Shown here: positions 28,874 to 38,550 of the stretch, piece after piece
How the letters are laid out: each line of letters opens with the position of its first letter
How positions within the stretch are numbered: the first letter of the stretch is position 1
Translations under genes and position numbers: made by a program
Notes under the pieces: generated by a model
The model's database searches: none
The model's input: only the letters and a program-made list of their open reading frames with translations
What the model was told of the DNA's origin: nothing
From: Rhodohalobacter sulfatireducens
Lineage (GTDB): Bacteria > Bacteroidota > Rhodothermia > Balneolales > Balneolaceae
Direction: 5' to 3'
Length of the DNA: 64,000 nucleotides
NCBI RefSeq assembly: GCF_022012475.1
Contig: NZ_JAKLWS010000019.1
Location: 1-64,000, forward strand

Positions 28874-29755
28874 TTATGAATTTTCGCTGGATTCTTGTTG
28901 GTTTTGGAGCAAGACATCCACAGGCTTTAACTCAACTGTTGTAGAGACGTTAGAGCTCACTGTAAAGTTCTGATCGATTAACATTTTCCTGCAACTATTC
29001 ATTGCATGTGTTCTAACTACCGACAGATCAGCCTCTTGATTTTTAGCTTTAATCCAGAAAAACACCTGGATATTCACAAAACTGGAATCAAAACCCTGGA
29101 TTTGAACAGAGGCTTCCGGTGTTGACAAAACACCCTTTGTGGCCTTTGTAGTTTCAAGAAGAAGGTCAGCTGCTTTTTGCGAATCATCTGCATAGTCTAT
29201 CCCAACAACAAAATTACCACGCCTTAGTCCGTCAAGGGTATAGTTATGCAGAGGCCGGGTAAAAAGTTGTGCACTCGGCACAAAAACATCACAGCCTTCC
29301 GAAGTTCTTATATGTGTATGGCGCAATTGAATGCCTTTCACCTGGCCCCTGATCCCTTCCGTTTCAATTACATCATCGGTCGTAAATGGCCTGCTGAATG
29401 CCAGGAAAAAACCGGCCAGAAAATTCTCTCCAATATCTTTAAAGGCAAACCCGAGCATTACAGCCGTGAGACCCCCACCGGCTAAAAGACTTGCGGCCAG
29501 CGTCTGGTATCCAATCAGGTTCAGAAAAACCACAAAAGCTACAAAAACCCCAATAATCCGAATCAGTTTTCCAAAATAGTCGTGGTAGGTGTCTGGAATG
29601 GAACTTTTCTTTAGGAAACTCACTGTACCCTTAGCAACCCATTTACCAATCGTGTAAACAATAATCGCTATAATTATGGCTATAATAAGTCTTGGCAGAA
29701 AAACAATGAGGCGTTCATACTCATAAAGAAGAGCTTCTTGTATTGATTCAAACAT
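28874..29755 (-). CDS. MscS-type mechanosensitive channel
   Basis: 293 residues. Three N-terminal membrane segments lead to the pore helix region AASLLAGGGLTAVMLGFAFKDIGENFLAGF (about 90-120), then the beta domain (PFTTDDVIETEGIRGQVKGIQLRHTHIRT) and an alpha/beta C-terminal part. It releases solutes on hypo-osmotic shock. It is divergent from a second MscS gene at 29945 with 189 bases between, and lies directly upstream of the tricorn-type gene. Confidence 0.93.
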   Translation of the reverse strand: MFESIQEALLYEYERLIVFLPRLIIAIIIAIIVYTIGKWVAKGTVSFLKKSSIPDTYHDYFGKLIRIIGVFVAFVVFLNLIGYQTLAASLLAGGGLTAVMLGFAFKDIGENFLAGFFLAFSRPFTTDDVIETEGIRGQVKGIQLRHTHIRTSEGCDVFVPSAQLFTRPLHNYTLDGLRRGNFVVGIDYADDSQKAADLLLETTKATKGVLSTPEASVQIQGFDSSFVNIQVFFWIKAKNQEADLSVVRTHAMNSCRKMLIDQNFTVSSNVSTTVELKPVDVLLQNQQESSENS

Positions 29756-29944
29756 TACATATCTATTTATTATAACAATATTGAGATTATAAACAGTATC
29801 TTCTGCTTTAGTGTTTTAAGAAAACTTCTCTCGCTATCAAAAATAGCTATTATTAAAAAACTTTTACTATTTAAAATAGTGTAGACTGATACTGATAATA
29901 GAAATCTACGCAAAATTTCAATCTACTTTAGATACATAAGATAG

Positions 29945-30838
29945 ATGACCTGGGACGAAATTTTTAGCTACATCAATGATATTATAAACTTGACTCTTTT
30001 CCAGATTAAGGAAACGCCGGTCACTGTAATGTCCATTTTTATATTTCTCATTCTCATCACCGGTTTTATTGTCCTTGGTGTAATAGTCCGAAGAACAATA
30101 AATCGCAAAATTCTTAGACGATTTAAGATTGATGAGGGTACTACCTATACACTTTCACGAATTTCTCAATACACAATAATTACGATTGGTGCCCTGATCT
30201 CTTTTCAATTTGTAGGAATCGATCTGAGTGGATTGGCTGTGATATTTGGCTTGTTATCCGTTGGTATTGGGTTTGGTCTTCAAAATGTAACTTCAAACTT
30301 TATTTCCGGGTTGATTATACTATTTGAACGCCCTATTACCGTTGGCGACCGTGTAACGGTCAATAATATTGAAGGAGATGTAACCGAGATAAATATCCGA
30401 TCTACTAAAGTTCGAACAGTAAATAACATCTCCATTATTGTTCCCAATTCAGAATTTGTATCTAAAGATGTGATCAACTATTCACATGGAGACCCAACCT
30501 ATCGGCTGGATATCGATGTGGGGGTGTCATACGGTTCTGATCTCGATACAGTTTTAAAATCACTTCAGGAGGTAGCAGATGAAAACAAATATGTTCTTTC
30601 CGAACCAAAATCTGAGGTACATCTCATTGAATTCGGTGAATCATCCTGGAATATGCAACTTCGGGCATGGATAGGAAACGTAAAAGATTATCCCCGTGTG
30701 CGGAATGAGTTAAACAAGGCCGTTGTCCGTAAGTTCAGAAAATACGGTGTTGAGATTCCATTTCCACAGCGTGATCTGCATGTGAAGAGTTCCGTCTCCT
30801 TGCCCCATCATGAGGAGGAAAAGACTACAAAAGAATAG
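29945..30838 (+). CDS. MscS-type mechanosensitive channel
   Basis: 297 residues. Membrane segments at about 26-48 and 70-110 end in the pore motif GLAVIFGLLSVGIGFGLQNV, then FISGLIILFERPITVGDRVTV, the standard MscS beta-domain start. The protein differs clearly from the one at 28874 (ERP and VGDRV present, different pore helix), so this is a divergent pair of distinct MscS types and not a recent duplication. A basic C-terminus ends the protein. A dispersed repeat (30868-31013) lies downstream. Confidence 0.93.
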   Translation: MTWDEIFSYINDIINLTLFQIKETPVTVMSIFIFLILITGFIVLGVIVRRTINRKILRRFKIDEGTTYTLSRISQYTIITIGALISFQFVGIDLSGLAVIFGLLSVGIGFGLQNVTSNFISGLIILFERPITVGDRVTVNNIEGDVTEINIRSTKVRTVNNISIIVPNSEFVSKDVINYSHGDPTYRLDIDVGVSYGSDLDTVLKSLQEVADENKYVLSEPKSEVHLIEFGESSWNMQLRAWIGNVKDYPRVRNELNKAVVRKFRKYGVEIPFPQRDLHVKSSVSLPHHEEEKTTKE

Positions 30839-30867
30839 GTTTAAAGTCATTTACCAATTTACGGTCC

Positions 30868-31013
30868 AAAAGGGATCTCCCATTGAGGGGAGACAGAGAT
30901 TCTCAAACGTTCTTGAGAATCTCAGAGGGGTGTTTATGGTCATGAATGTGATTAACGGAACATCCCCCGAGTTCATTCGCTAAACGCTCATTTCACTTTC
31001 CCCCTTCGAAGGG
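30868..31013. repeat. Dispersed repeat, copy A
   Basis: Shares layout and long exact words with 49458-49600. Both begin with ATCTCCC and a GAGGGGA(G)ACAGA block, carry a hairpin with the loop AACGTTCT, and end with CCCGAGTTCATTCGCTAAAC followed by CTCATTTCA and TTTCCCC. In this copy the inner stem is GATTCTCA / TGAGAATC, and the 3' end is the palindrome CCCCCTTCGAAGGGGG. Confidence 0.8.
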
Positions 31014-31020
31014 GGATTAA

Positions 31021-32691
31021 TTACTCCCTCATCAACTTCTTGTAATGAATTCTCTCGGGGTGATATCTAGACCCGAGACGTTCCTCTCTATTGTCCTCGT
31101 ATTCGGAATAGTTTCCTTCAAACCAGTAGGTTTGGCTTTCGCCCTCGAACGCTAAAATGTGGGTAGCAATTCTGTCGAGGAACCACCTGTCGTGAGAAAT
31201 CACAACCACGCACCCGGCAAAATCGAGCAGGGCTTCTTCAAGTGCTCGAAGTGTGTGCACATCCAGGTCGTTGGTCGGCTCATCAAGCAGTAGAACATTT
31301 GCTCCCTCTTTCAACATTTTTGCAAGATGTACACGATTTCGCTCACCACCGGATATTTCGCTGCATTTTTTCTGCTGATCGCTTCCACTGAAATTAAAAC
31401 GAGCAACGTAGGCTCTGGAGTTCACTTCCCGATTACCCAGCTTAATCAAATCCTGTCCACCTGAGATCTCCTGCCAAATAGATTTATTCGGATCAAGCGG
31501 TCGCTTTTGATCGATATATCCCAACTCCACCGTGCTTCCGGTTTCAAATGTTCCGCTGTCGGGCTCCTCTTCACCGGTTATCATTTTGAAAAGCGTTGTT
31601 TTACCGGCACCATTCGGGCCAATCACACCCACAATTCCGCCGGGCGGTAGTTTAAAATTCATATCCTCAATCAGCAGCCGGTCTTCATATCCTTTGGATA
31701 CGTGTTCTGCTTCAATCACTTTATCGCCCAAACGCGGACCGGCGGGGATAAAGATCTCCATATCTTCACGCTTTTTACTTCGTTCTTCAGAAAGTAATTC
31801 CTCGTACTTGTTAATACGGGCTTTGCTTTTGGTGCGTCGACCCTTTGGATTCTGACGAATCCATTCCAACTCCTGCTGCAATGTTTTTTGTCGTTTGGAT
31901 TCCTGCTTCTCTTCTGTTTTCAACCGCTGTTGTTTCTGCTCCAGCCATGAACTGTAATTTCCTTCAAACGGGATGCCTTCACCTCGATCCAGTTCCAAAA
32001 TCCACCCGGCAACATTGTCTAGGAAATAACGATCGTGGGTTACGGCGATCACGGTTCCTTCATATCGCGCGAGATGTTGTTCCAGCCAGGCCACGGATTC
32101 GGCATCCAGGTGGTTGGTCGGCTCATCTAATAGCAATACATCCGGCTTTTTGAGAAGCAAGCGGCATAACGCCACGCGCCGGGCTTCCCCACCTGAAAGA
32201 ACATCGACTGACGTATCTCCCGGTGGTGTTCGAAGAGCGTCCATCGCCTGTTCCAGTTTGCTGTCGATATCCCATGCGTCGAGGTGATCAATACGGCTTT
32301 GAAGTTTCTCCTGTTTTTCTATCAGCTTGTCAAAATCGGCATCGGGATCGCTAAAGGCAGCATTTACTTTTTCATATTCATTGATCAGGTCGATCGTCTC
32401 TTGCACACCTTCCTGGACAATCTCTTTCACCGTTTTGGCAGGATCCAGCTTTGGCTCCTGTGGTAACAATCCAAACGTCACACCTTTCTGACGTGAGATA
32501 TTACCAAGATAATCTTCATCTTCTCCGGCGATGATGTGCAACAGCGTACTTTTACCCGAACCGTTGGCCCCAAGCACACCGATTTTTGCTCCATAGAAAA
32601 AGGAAAGGTAGATATCGTTTAATACTTTTTTGTTGGGCTTGTAAACTTTGCTCACCCCAACCATCGAAAAAATTACTTTTTTGTCGCTCAC
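31021..32691 (-). CDS. ettA: ABC-F protein EttA (energy-dependent translational throttle)
   Basis: 556 residues starting at GTG. EttA binds the ribosomal E site and links translation to ATP/ADP level. Two ATPase domains with no membrane part: Walker A GANGSGKST (about 40) and GPNGAGKTT (about 355), signatures LSGGEARRV and ISGGERNRVHLAK, Walker B LLLDEPTNHLD and LLLDEPTNDLD. The EttA-type linker and the arm are present, including WIRQNPKGRRTKSKARIN. Length matches E. coli EttA (555). Confidence 0.95.
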   Translation of the reverse strand: MSDKKVIFSMVGVSKVYKPNKKVLNDIYLSFFYGAKIGVLGANGSGKSTLLHIIAGEDEDYLGNISRQKGVTFGLLPQEPKLDPAKTVKEIVQEGVQETIDLINEYEKVNAAFSDPDADFDKLIEKQEKLQSRIDHLDAWDIDSKLEQAMDALRTPPGDTSVDVLSGGEARRVALCRLLLKKPDVLLLDEPTNHLDAESVAWLEQHLARYEGTVIAVTHDRYFLDNVAGWILELDRGEGIPFEGNYSSWLEQKQQRLKTEEKQESKRQKTLQQELEWIRQNPKGRRTKSKARINKYEELLSEERSKKREDMEIFIPAGPRLGDKVIEAEHVSKGYEDRLLIEDMNFKLPPGGIVGVIGPNGAGKTTLFKMITGEEEPDSGTFETGSTVELGYIDQKRPLDPNKSIWQEISGGQDLIKLGNREVNSRAYVARFNFSGSDQQKKCSEISGGERNRVHLAKMLKEGANVLLLDEPTNDLDVHTLRALEEALLDFAGCVVVISHDRWFLDRIATHILAFEGESQTYWFEGNYSEYEDNREERLGSRYHPERIHYKKLMRE

Positions 32692-32898
32692 TGATTTATT
32701 GATTTTAGAATATTGAACAGATCAAATTTGATAAGGCAGAAAGGTACGGAATGGATTGATTAATTTTGAATGATGAGTTATGAAAATGTTGGATGGATGC
32801 ATCAAATATTCTGTCATTGCGAACGTAATGAACAGAGTGAATGAAGTGCGGGAATCTCAAATCATAGTTAACGTATGGAGCCGGGCCATCCCCTAGCT

Positions 32899-32931
32899 GG
32901 CGCAAGTTTTCAGCGAAGCGTAACTTGTGCC
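32899..32931. repeat. Palindromic repeat of the GCAAGTT/AACTTG type
   Basis: GGCGCAAGTT (32899-32908) pairs with AACTTGTGCC (32922-32931) with one G-T pair. Related sequences lie at 36753-36785 and around 41730-41760. The preceding bases (32815-32860) contain ATTGCGAACG and GCGGGAATCTC, similar to parts of the repeat at 18166. Confidence 0.55.
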
Positions 32932-32979
32932 TTCATAACTTCGCTAAAGACTCGGAAGACAGGGCAAAGAGGGAATTTT

Positions 32980-33918
32980 TCAAACCTCAATCGGTTCCAA
33001 TCTCTGTTCAATCATGTCTCGTTTTGATTCAAGAAAATCTGGCAAGAAGAGTTCTTTACCCATTTTTTCATCCCTGGAAGCGACCGATTGATATCCCGGT
33101 CCGTCTGTTGCCATTTCGAAGAGAACGCCGCCGGGAGTTTGGAAATAGACCGATTTGAACACGTGGCGATCGATCACATTCGTGGGCGATAATCCTTTGG
33201 CAATCACTTGCTGTCTGAACTCTTTCAATTCCTCTTCATCTTTTGTCCGAAAGGCTATATGATGAACGGTTCCGCGGCCTGTTTTGCCGTACTGGGCATC
33301 ATCCGCTTTTTCGAGAATTACCGAATGCCCTAATTTACTTCCTGTTTCAAATAATGTTTGATTTCCTTCTTCCGAAGTTTTCTCAAATCCTAAAATATCC
33401 GTCAGAATCTCAGCTGTTTCTTCTGTTTGAGAAAGCAATAGATTCGCTCCCCAGAATCCACGAATTGCTTTGTCGAGTGGAACATCGGAATCTTTCCAAC
33501 CCGGCAGATCATTTGATCGATCATCTTCAATAATTTCCAGTTTCAATCCGTCTGGAACTTCAAATGGTAGAACATTTTTACCAAATCGCTCGAATGGGCC
33601 ACTTGCAGAAATATTGAGAGACTCAAACCGATCTTGCCAGTAGGAAATAGAATCCATCGGTACAGAGAATGAGATCCTTTCTACCTCCCCCGTCCCGGTG
33701 TTTGATTTCACAGCTCTTTTCCATGGAAAAAATGTGATACTCGATCCCGGTTCTCCTTCGGCATTTGCATAAAACAGATGATAAGTTCCCGGATCATCCT
33801 GGTTCACAGATTTCAATACCATCCTCAGGCCAAGCTTTTTCACATAAAAGTCAGCGTTGATTTGTGCATCACCGGAGATGATAGAGATATGATGAATACC
33901 TTTGTTATCGCGTTTCAT
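32980..33918 (-). CDS. Ring-cleaving dioxygenase of the VOC superfamily (MhqO-like)
   Basis: 312 residues made of two vicinal-oxygen-chelate halves. Half 1 begins KGIHHISIISGDAQINADFYVKKLGL; half 2 carries GTVHHIAFRTKDEEEL and the Glu in GGVLFEMATDGPGY. The histidines in HHIS and HHIAF with the Glu supply the metal site. The FYxxxLGL, FFPW, and HHIAF blocks match the MhqA/MhqO family, which cleaves hydroquinone-type rings or acts on catechol analogues in quinone resistance. Stand-alone here; no MarR regulator adjacent. Confidence 0.88.
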   Translation of the reverse strand: MKRDNKGIHHISIISGDAQINADFYVKKLGLRMVLKSVNQDDPGTYHLFYANAEGEPGSSITFFPWKRAVKSNTGTGEVERISFSVPMDSISYWQDRFESLNISASGPFERFGKNVLPFEVPDGLKLEIIEDDRSNDLPGWKDSDVPLDKAIRGFWGANLLLSQTEETAEILTDILGFEKTSEEGNQTLFETGSKLGHSVILEKADDAQYGKTGRGTVHHIAFRTKDEEELKEFRQQVIAKGLSPTNVIDRHVFKSVYFQTPGGVLFEMATDGPGYQSVASRDEKMGKELFLPDFLESKRDMIEQRLEPIEV

Positions 33919-34149
33919 AATATTGAAGATTTCGAAGTTACTAATTGTTTAACATTAAACTATTTTTGATTTCAGTTCGTTCCTTTCAAGGCAACTCTAA
34001 ATCTTCTCATAAAAAAAATTCAGGACAGGCAAGAGGGCGTTTTTACTCTGCAATCCTATTCTCGAACTCAAATCAAATAATATTATATTTAGTTTGTTAG
34101 AGTATTTGCATTAAAATAAATCTCATTCGTTAACCTGATTACCTTTTGT

Positions 34150-36729
34150 ATGTATTTAAATCGCGCGCTTTTCCTTTTCATACTCTCCTTTTTCCTTTTT
34201 GTTTTCAAACCGGCTATTGCCCAACAGGACACATTACAAGTATCGGATTGGTTGATTTTAGGGCCCGCTGAAACCCAACTTCCTTTATATCACGACCAAC
34301 AAAATATTCAGAATAGTACATTCACAATCTCTGATCTTTTGGATTTTGAGCCCATTGATGTCACCCACTGGCAACCGGAAGAGGGAAACACAGTGTATTG
34401 GTCTCAAAACAAAGAATTTGAATGGAAATCTCATCAAACCGAGACTCTTGAATTTGATATAAATGGCGAAAATCCGCATAACTACTGGTCCTCTTTTTAC
34501 TTATCAGCCGACCAATTTTCGGAAGCAACACTTATCTTGAAAAGCCATCATCCGTTTAAGTTGTTCGTAAATGGATCCGAAAAGGCTAGCAAAACAACGA
34601 GCGAAAAGAAAGATGCAGACACCGGTTCACACTCCGAGAAATTGACACTAACGCAAGGCAAACACCAAATTTTGGTTCGTTCTTTATATGATCCCGAAAA
34701 CAACTCTGATTTTACTCTTTCTGCTTCCATTACTTCCGAGGTACCGCTATCTGTTTCTCTGACTCCCAAACATCCGTTAGATTTAGAGACCTTATCAAAC
34801 CGGCCTTCTGTGAGTAACCTTGGCATTTCGGCGGATGGGGCTCTTGCAGCGATCCAAATTCACAAACCGGCTCCACCCGACGGCACCGGCGATTCATGGC
34901 TCGAAATTCTTGAAACCGAAACGGGTGATCTATATCGCGAGTTCAAAGGAGTTGAGAATTTCGGGAGCCTCGAGTGGGCACCTGGGGGGCTTACGTTTAC
35001 ATATACAGAAACTGATGAAGGGAAAACCACTCTTTGGCTTTCTGACCTGGAGAGCGGATCTCAACAAAAGATTTTAGATGAAGTTGAAAATTTTGGCAGT
35101 TACGAATGGTCACCGGATGGTACGTTTATCATCTATTCTGTTTCTGAGCAAGCGGAATCAGATGACTCCGGAGTAGAACTGTTGGGAGATATGGAAGCAC
35201 GCCGACCCGGTTTTGATACCCGAAATTTTCTGTTCAAACTGAATGTACCTGAGGGAACCTCACAAAGATTAACGGCTGGAAATCTCACAACATCTCTTCT
35301 TGATATCAGTCCGGATGGTTCAAAACTTCTTTACTCGCGAAATCATATCGATTATTCGCAAAGGCCTTATAATATCACTGAATATCAACTACTTGATCTC
35401 GAAACCCTGGAAACGGATTCGCTTTTCTCTGCGGGATTTGGAGGTAGTGGTCAGTTTTCTCCCGATGGCGAAAGTATTCTCTTTATTGGTGGCCCCTCAA
35501 TGTTTGGGGATATCGGAATCAACATACCTGAGGAAACCATCCCGAATGATTATGATAACCAGGCATTCTTATATGACATTAATTCTGCCGATGTGAACCC
35601 GATCACGCGAGAATTTACACCTTCAATAGACAGCGCGATTTGGGGAGAAAACGATAATACGATCTACTTTCTAACGACGGATCGCTCGTTTAATACCCTC
35701 TACAAATACAATCTGAGAAGATCCCAATTCACCAAACTATCTACGAAACCGGATGTTGTTTCTGATGTGGATATATCTTCTGATGAACGCATTGCCGTAT
35801 ATTCCGGTACGGGGGTTTCACAGCCGGTTCAAGTCTTTACACACGATCTGGATCAGGATCAATCGACGTTATTGCGATATCCCGGCGAAGAGCACTTTTC
35901 AAATGTAGAGTTTGGTAATCACGAAACGTGGACGTTTACGAACGAACGCGGTGCTGAAATTGATGGTGTGATCTACTATCCGCCGAATTTTGATCCCGAC
36001 CAAAAATATCCCGTGATCTCGTATTACTATGGCGGGACAGTTCCGGTCAACCGAGCGTTTGGAGGGCGATATCCAAAAGAGCTTTATGCTGCGATGGGAT
36101 ATGTTGTATATGTGATGCAACCGAGCGGTGCCATTGGGTACGGACAGGAGTTCTCCGCACTTCATGTGAATGACTGGGGCAAAATTGTGGCTGGTGAAAT
36201 TATCTATGGTGTAAACGAATTCCTGAATGAACACGATTTCGCTGACCGGGTTAATGTTGGAGCTATCGGGGCTTCCTATGGCGGATTTATGACCATGCTT
36301 CTGATGACCGAAACCGATCTGTTTGCCGCCGCCATAAGTCATGCAGGAATCAGTAATCTTTCAAGTTACTGGGGAGTCGGATATTGGGGATTCCAGTACA
36401 ATGCTGTTGCTGCCGCGAACTCATTTCCATGGAATCGGGAAGATATCTATGTAGACCAGAGTCCGCTCTATTCGGCTGATCAGGTCACAACTCCTCTCCT
36501 GTTCGTAACCGGTGCCGTTGATACAAATGTACCACCCGGGGAAAGTTACCAGATGTACACCGCCCTTAAGCTGCTTGGGAAAGAGACGGCACTTGTTGAA
36601 GTAGCCGGACAGGACCACCATATATTGGATTACAACAAATACAAGCTCTGGAAATCAAGTATCATTTCCTGGTTCGATAAATATCTGAAAGATCAGCCCG
36701 AATGGTGGAATCACAAATACTCTGAGTAG
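34150..36729 (+). CDS. Secreted S9 family (prolyl oligopeptidase-like) serine peptidase
   Basis: 859 residues with a signal peptide (about 1-25, ending AIAQ). A non-catalytic N-terminal part with a carbohydrate-module-like fold (about 30-200) is followed by an eight-strand propeller region (about 215-590; SLEWAPGG, YEWSPDGTFI, SGQFSPDGESI). The alpha/beta-hydrolase domain (about 600-855) holds Ser709 in GASYGGFMT, Asp791 in GAVDTNVPP and His823/824 in GQDHHILDY. DPP4/AAP type peptidases of this kind act on peptides in the periplasm or outside. The N-terminal module is unusual for S9 enzymes. Confidence 0.93.
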   Translation: MYLNRALFLFILSFFLFVFKPAIAQQDTLQVSDWLILGPAETQLPLYHDQQNIQNSTFTISDLLDFEPIDVTHWQPEEGNTVYWSQNKEFEWKSHQTETLEFDINGENPHNYWSSFYLSADQFSEATLILKSHHPFKLFVNGSEKASKTTSEKKDADTGSHSEKLTLTQGKHQILVRSLYDPENNSDFTLSASITSEVPLSVSLTPKHPLDLETLSNRPSVSNLGISADGALAAIQIHKPAPPDGTGDSWLEILETETGDLYREFKGVENFGSLEWAPGGLTFTYTETDEGKTTLWLSDLESGSQQKILDEVENFGSYEWSPDGTFIIYSVSEQAESDDSGVELLGDMEARRPGFDTRNFLFKLNVPEGTSQRLTAGNLTTSLLDISPDGSKLLYSRNHIDYSQRPYNITEYQLLDLETLETDSLFSAGFGGSGQFSPDGESILFIGGPSMFGDIGINIPEETIPNDYDNQAFLYDINSADVNPITREFTPSIDSAIWGENDNTIYFLTTDRSFNTLYKYNLRRSQFTKLSTKPDVVSDVDISSDERIAVYSGTGVSQPVQVFTHDLDQDQSTLLRYPGEEHFSNVEFGNHETWTFTNERGAEIDGVIYYPPNFDPDQKYPVISYYYGGTVPVNRAFGGRYPKELYAAMGYVVYVMQPSGAIGYGQEFSALHVNDWGKIVAGEIIYGVNEFLNEHDFADRVNVGAIGASYGGFMTMLLMTETDLFAAAISHAGISNLSSYWGVGYWGFQYNAVAAANSFPWNREDIYVDQSPLYSADQVTTPLLFVTGAVDTNVPPGESYQMYTALKLLGKETALVEVAGQDHHILDYNKYKLWKSSIISWFDKYLKDQPEWWNHKYSE

Positions 36730-36752
36730 GCTGAAAAATGAGGGCCACCAAT

Positions 36753-36785
36753 GGTGCAAGTGACGCTGCGCTAAACTCTTGCACC
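36753..36785. repeat. Palindromic repeat or possible terminator after the S9 gene
   Basis: GGTGCAAG (36753-36760) pairs with CTTGCACC (36778-36785), loop of 17 bases. It belongs to the same loose family as 32899-32931. No T-run follows, so terminator function is doubtful. Confidence 0.5.
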
Positions 36786-36822
36786 AGGCTGTGTGACTGC
36801 ACCTATTTCAGAATGAGTGGCT

Positions 36823-38496
36823 TCAATTATTTATCGACATTTTTGTAGAGGTCAGAACAACGGATGAAAATTCAGACATTGAGTTGTAATAACCTACAAA
36901 CCGATTTGTCTCGGCTGCCTCGTATGTATCAAGGTTTTGAGCCCACCGATAAGCAATGGGCTGATAGTACAACTCAGCTGTTACTTGAAGTGGACCACCT
37001 GAATCCTGTACGTTCACCCGATATCGAATTCGATCACCTCCTCCGATAAAATTGTCGTCCTGATCTGCAGACCCGTACGTTGCGATATCTTCATCAGCTG
37101 TAGTTTTGTCGAACCCTTTCGGCAAGATTCGGTTGTCTTTGATGTACGTGATAGCTGTCAAAAGCCCGGTTGTGACCTCGCCTTCAGGGTCGGCAAGTAT
37201 TGCCTCATAAATTTGAACCTGATCCTCATCGGTGATTTCTGAATAGTGCTGCTCGTAACTGCTTGCATCACGATCATTATCATTACCGGCAATGGATCCA
37301 TTTGGTTGAACAGCACCCGATTCAAATACTACATTTTCATTCTGATCTGTTACTGTAAAATGTATCCAGGTCCGCCTTGAAGGATATGCCGTTGGAAGTT
37401 TATGCCCGGCAAGGTTTTCGACATCCACATCAACAACCAATTCATCACCAGCCACTCCTGTATTACTAATTGAAATATAGGCTGACTTCGTTTGAAGGTG
37501 ATTGATCGTTCGGTTGATAGCAGCGTCCATCTCCTGCGGTAACGCCTGCACTCCAAGTTCATCCCGATAGCGATTGAGCATACTCTGCATGAAGAAATTA
37601 CCGCCTCTGAATGAGTGTTTTGAGACATTTTCACGTGGTTGCCCCCAAACGGATGAGATCGCGGTGCTCCCCTCCACTTCGGGCATATGGCAGGATTGAC
37701 AACTCTGATCGTCTACAAAACTACTGTGTTTCCACTCGAGGTATGGAACCTGTTCAGGAAGTTCGCCAATCACTTCTCCTTCGGGTCCCAAAGTATGAGT
37801 GTAAAGTGTATGACAAGTTGCACACATTTCCGATTCTATCAGATGCTTCGATTCTACCTGCATAAAACCGGAAGAAGAGTGCATAATTCTTGATCGCCCT
37901 TGATCCACTGTATAAGGACCGTAAATTTCTCGCTGACCCATCGGTTTTTCAGTGTCAATGATGAAACCACCGACAAAGCTTTCCCGCTCTCCAAAATTAT
38001 CAGGTTGTATTTGATGGCATGTGGTACATGATACCCCATCAACGGCCAGTATATTTTGTTGGGATATGGCTTGATTCGCCGGAAGATTTGCAAAAACCCG
38101 GCTCATCTCGCCCATGGCCTGAGCCTGTGTATGGGCCATTGGCATATGGCAGGTTGAACATTCATTTTCAATAGCAGCCTGGGATTCGGGGTGATCCATC
38201 ACTTCTCGCCGAACTGCTGCATGCCAATAGGGATCGCGTGCAGAATTCGCCATCATGCTGGCCCGCCAATTGCTCCCAAAAGAGATATCCTCGCCCGACG
38301 GAGATACTAAATTGTTATGACAGTTCATACAGTTATCACCCGTTGAGAAAAGAAGCATCTGTTGTGCAGTTGCGAGTTCCATCCCGTGAATTTGTGGTCC
38401 AGGTTCAGGATTCTCAGTTCGAAAATTATTAATACTGATGCCTAAAGCCATCGTCAAAATTGGAAGTGAAATTATGATCATCAGGTTTTTATACAT
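36823..38496 (-). CDS. Pentahaem c-type cytochrome
   Basis: 557 residues. An N-terminal hydrophobic segment (about 3-22) may be an uncleaved anchor or a signal. Five CXXCH haem sites are visible: CMNCH (56-60), CSTCH (113-117), CTTCH (157-161), CATCH (225-229) and CQSCH (266-270). Many extra His residues between them can serve as distal ligands. The second half (about 300-557) has no haem site and resembles a beta-sandwich domain (VDVDVENLAGHKLPTAYPSR, then WIHFTV), as found in some cytochrome c554-like proteins. It lies 54 bases after the cytochrome/barrel gene in the same direction, so the two form an operon. Likely periplasmic or surface electron transfer. Confidence 0.87.
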   Translation of the reverse strand: MYKNLMIIISLPILTMALGISINNFRTENPEPGPQIHGMELATAQQMLLFSTGDNCMNCHNNLVSPSGEDISFGSNWRASMMANSARDPYWHAAVRREVMDHPESQAAIENECSTCHMPMAHTQAQAMGEMSRVFANLPANQAISQQNILAVDGVSCTTCHQIQPDNFGERESFVGGFIIDTEKPMGQREIYGPYTVDQGRSRIMHSSSGFMQVESKHLIESEMCATCHTLYTHTLGPEGEVIGELPEQVPYLEWKHSSFVDDQSCQSCHMPEVEGSTAISSVWGQPRENVSKHSFRGGNFFMQSMLNRYRDELGVQALPQEMDAAINRTINHLQTKSAYISISNTGVAGDELVVDVDVENLAGHKLPTAYPSRRTWIHFTVTDQNENVVFESGAVQPNGSIAGNDNDRDASSYEQHYSEITDEDQVQIYEAILADPEGEVTTGLLTAITYIKDNRILPKGFDKTTADEDIATYGSADQDDNFIGGGDRIRYRVNVQDSGGPLQVTAELYYQPIAYRWAQNLDTYEAAETNRFVGYYNSMSEFSSVVLTSTKMSINN

Positions 38497-38550
38497 CTCT
38501 TTCTCCCATTGATTAAACTGTTATTCTACTTGATAATTCATCTCTTCCGT

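Noticed and set aside
30999-31014. CCCCCTTCGAAGGGGG as the terminator of ettA
   Set aside because: The palindrome is perfect but lacks a T-run on the minus strand and belongs to the dispersed repeat.
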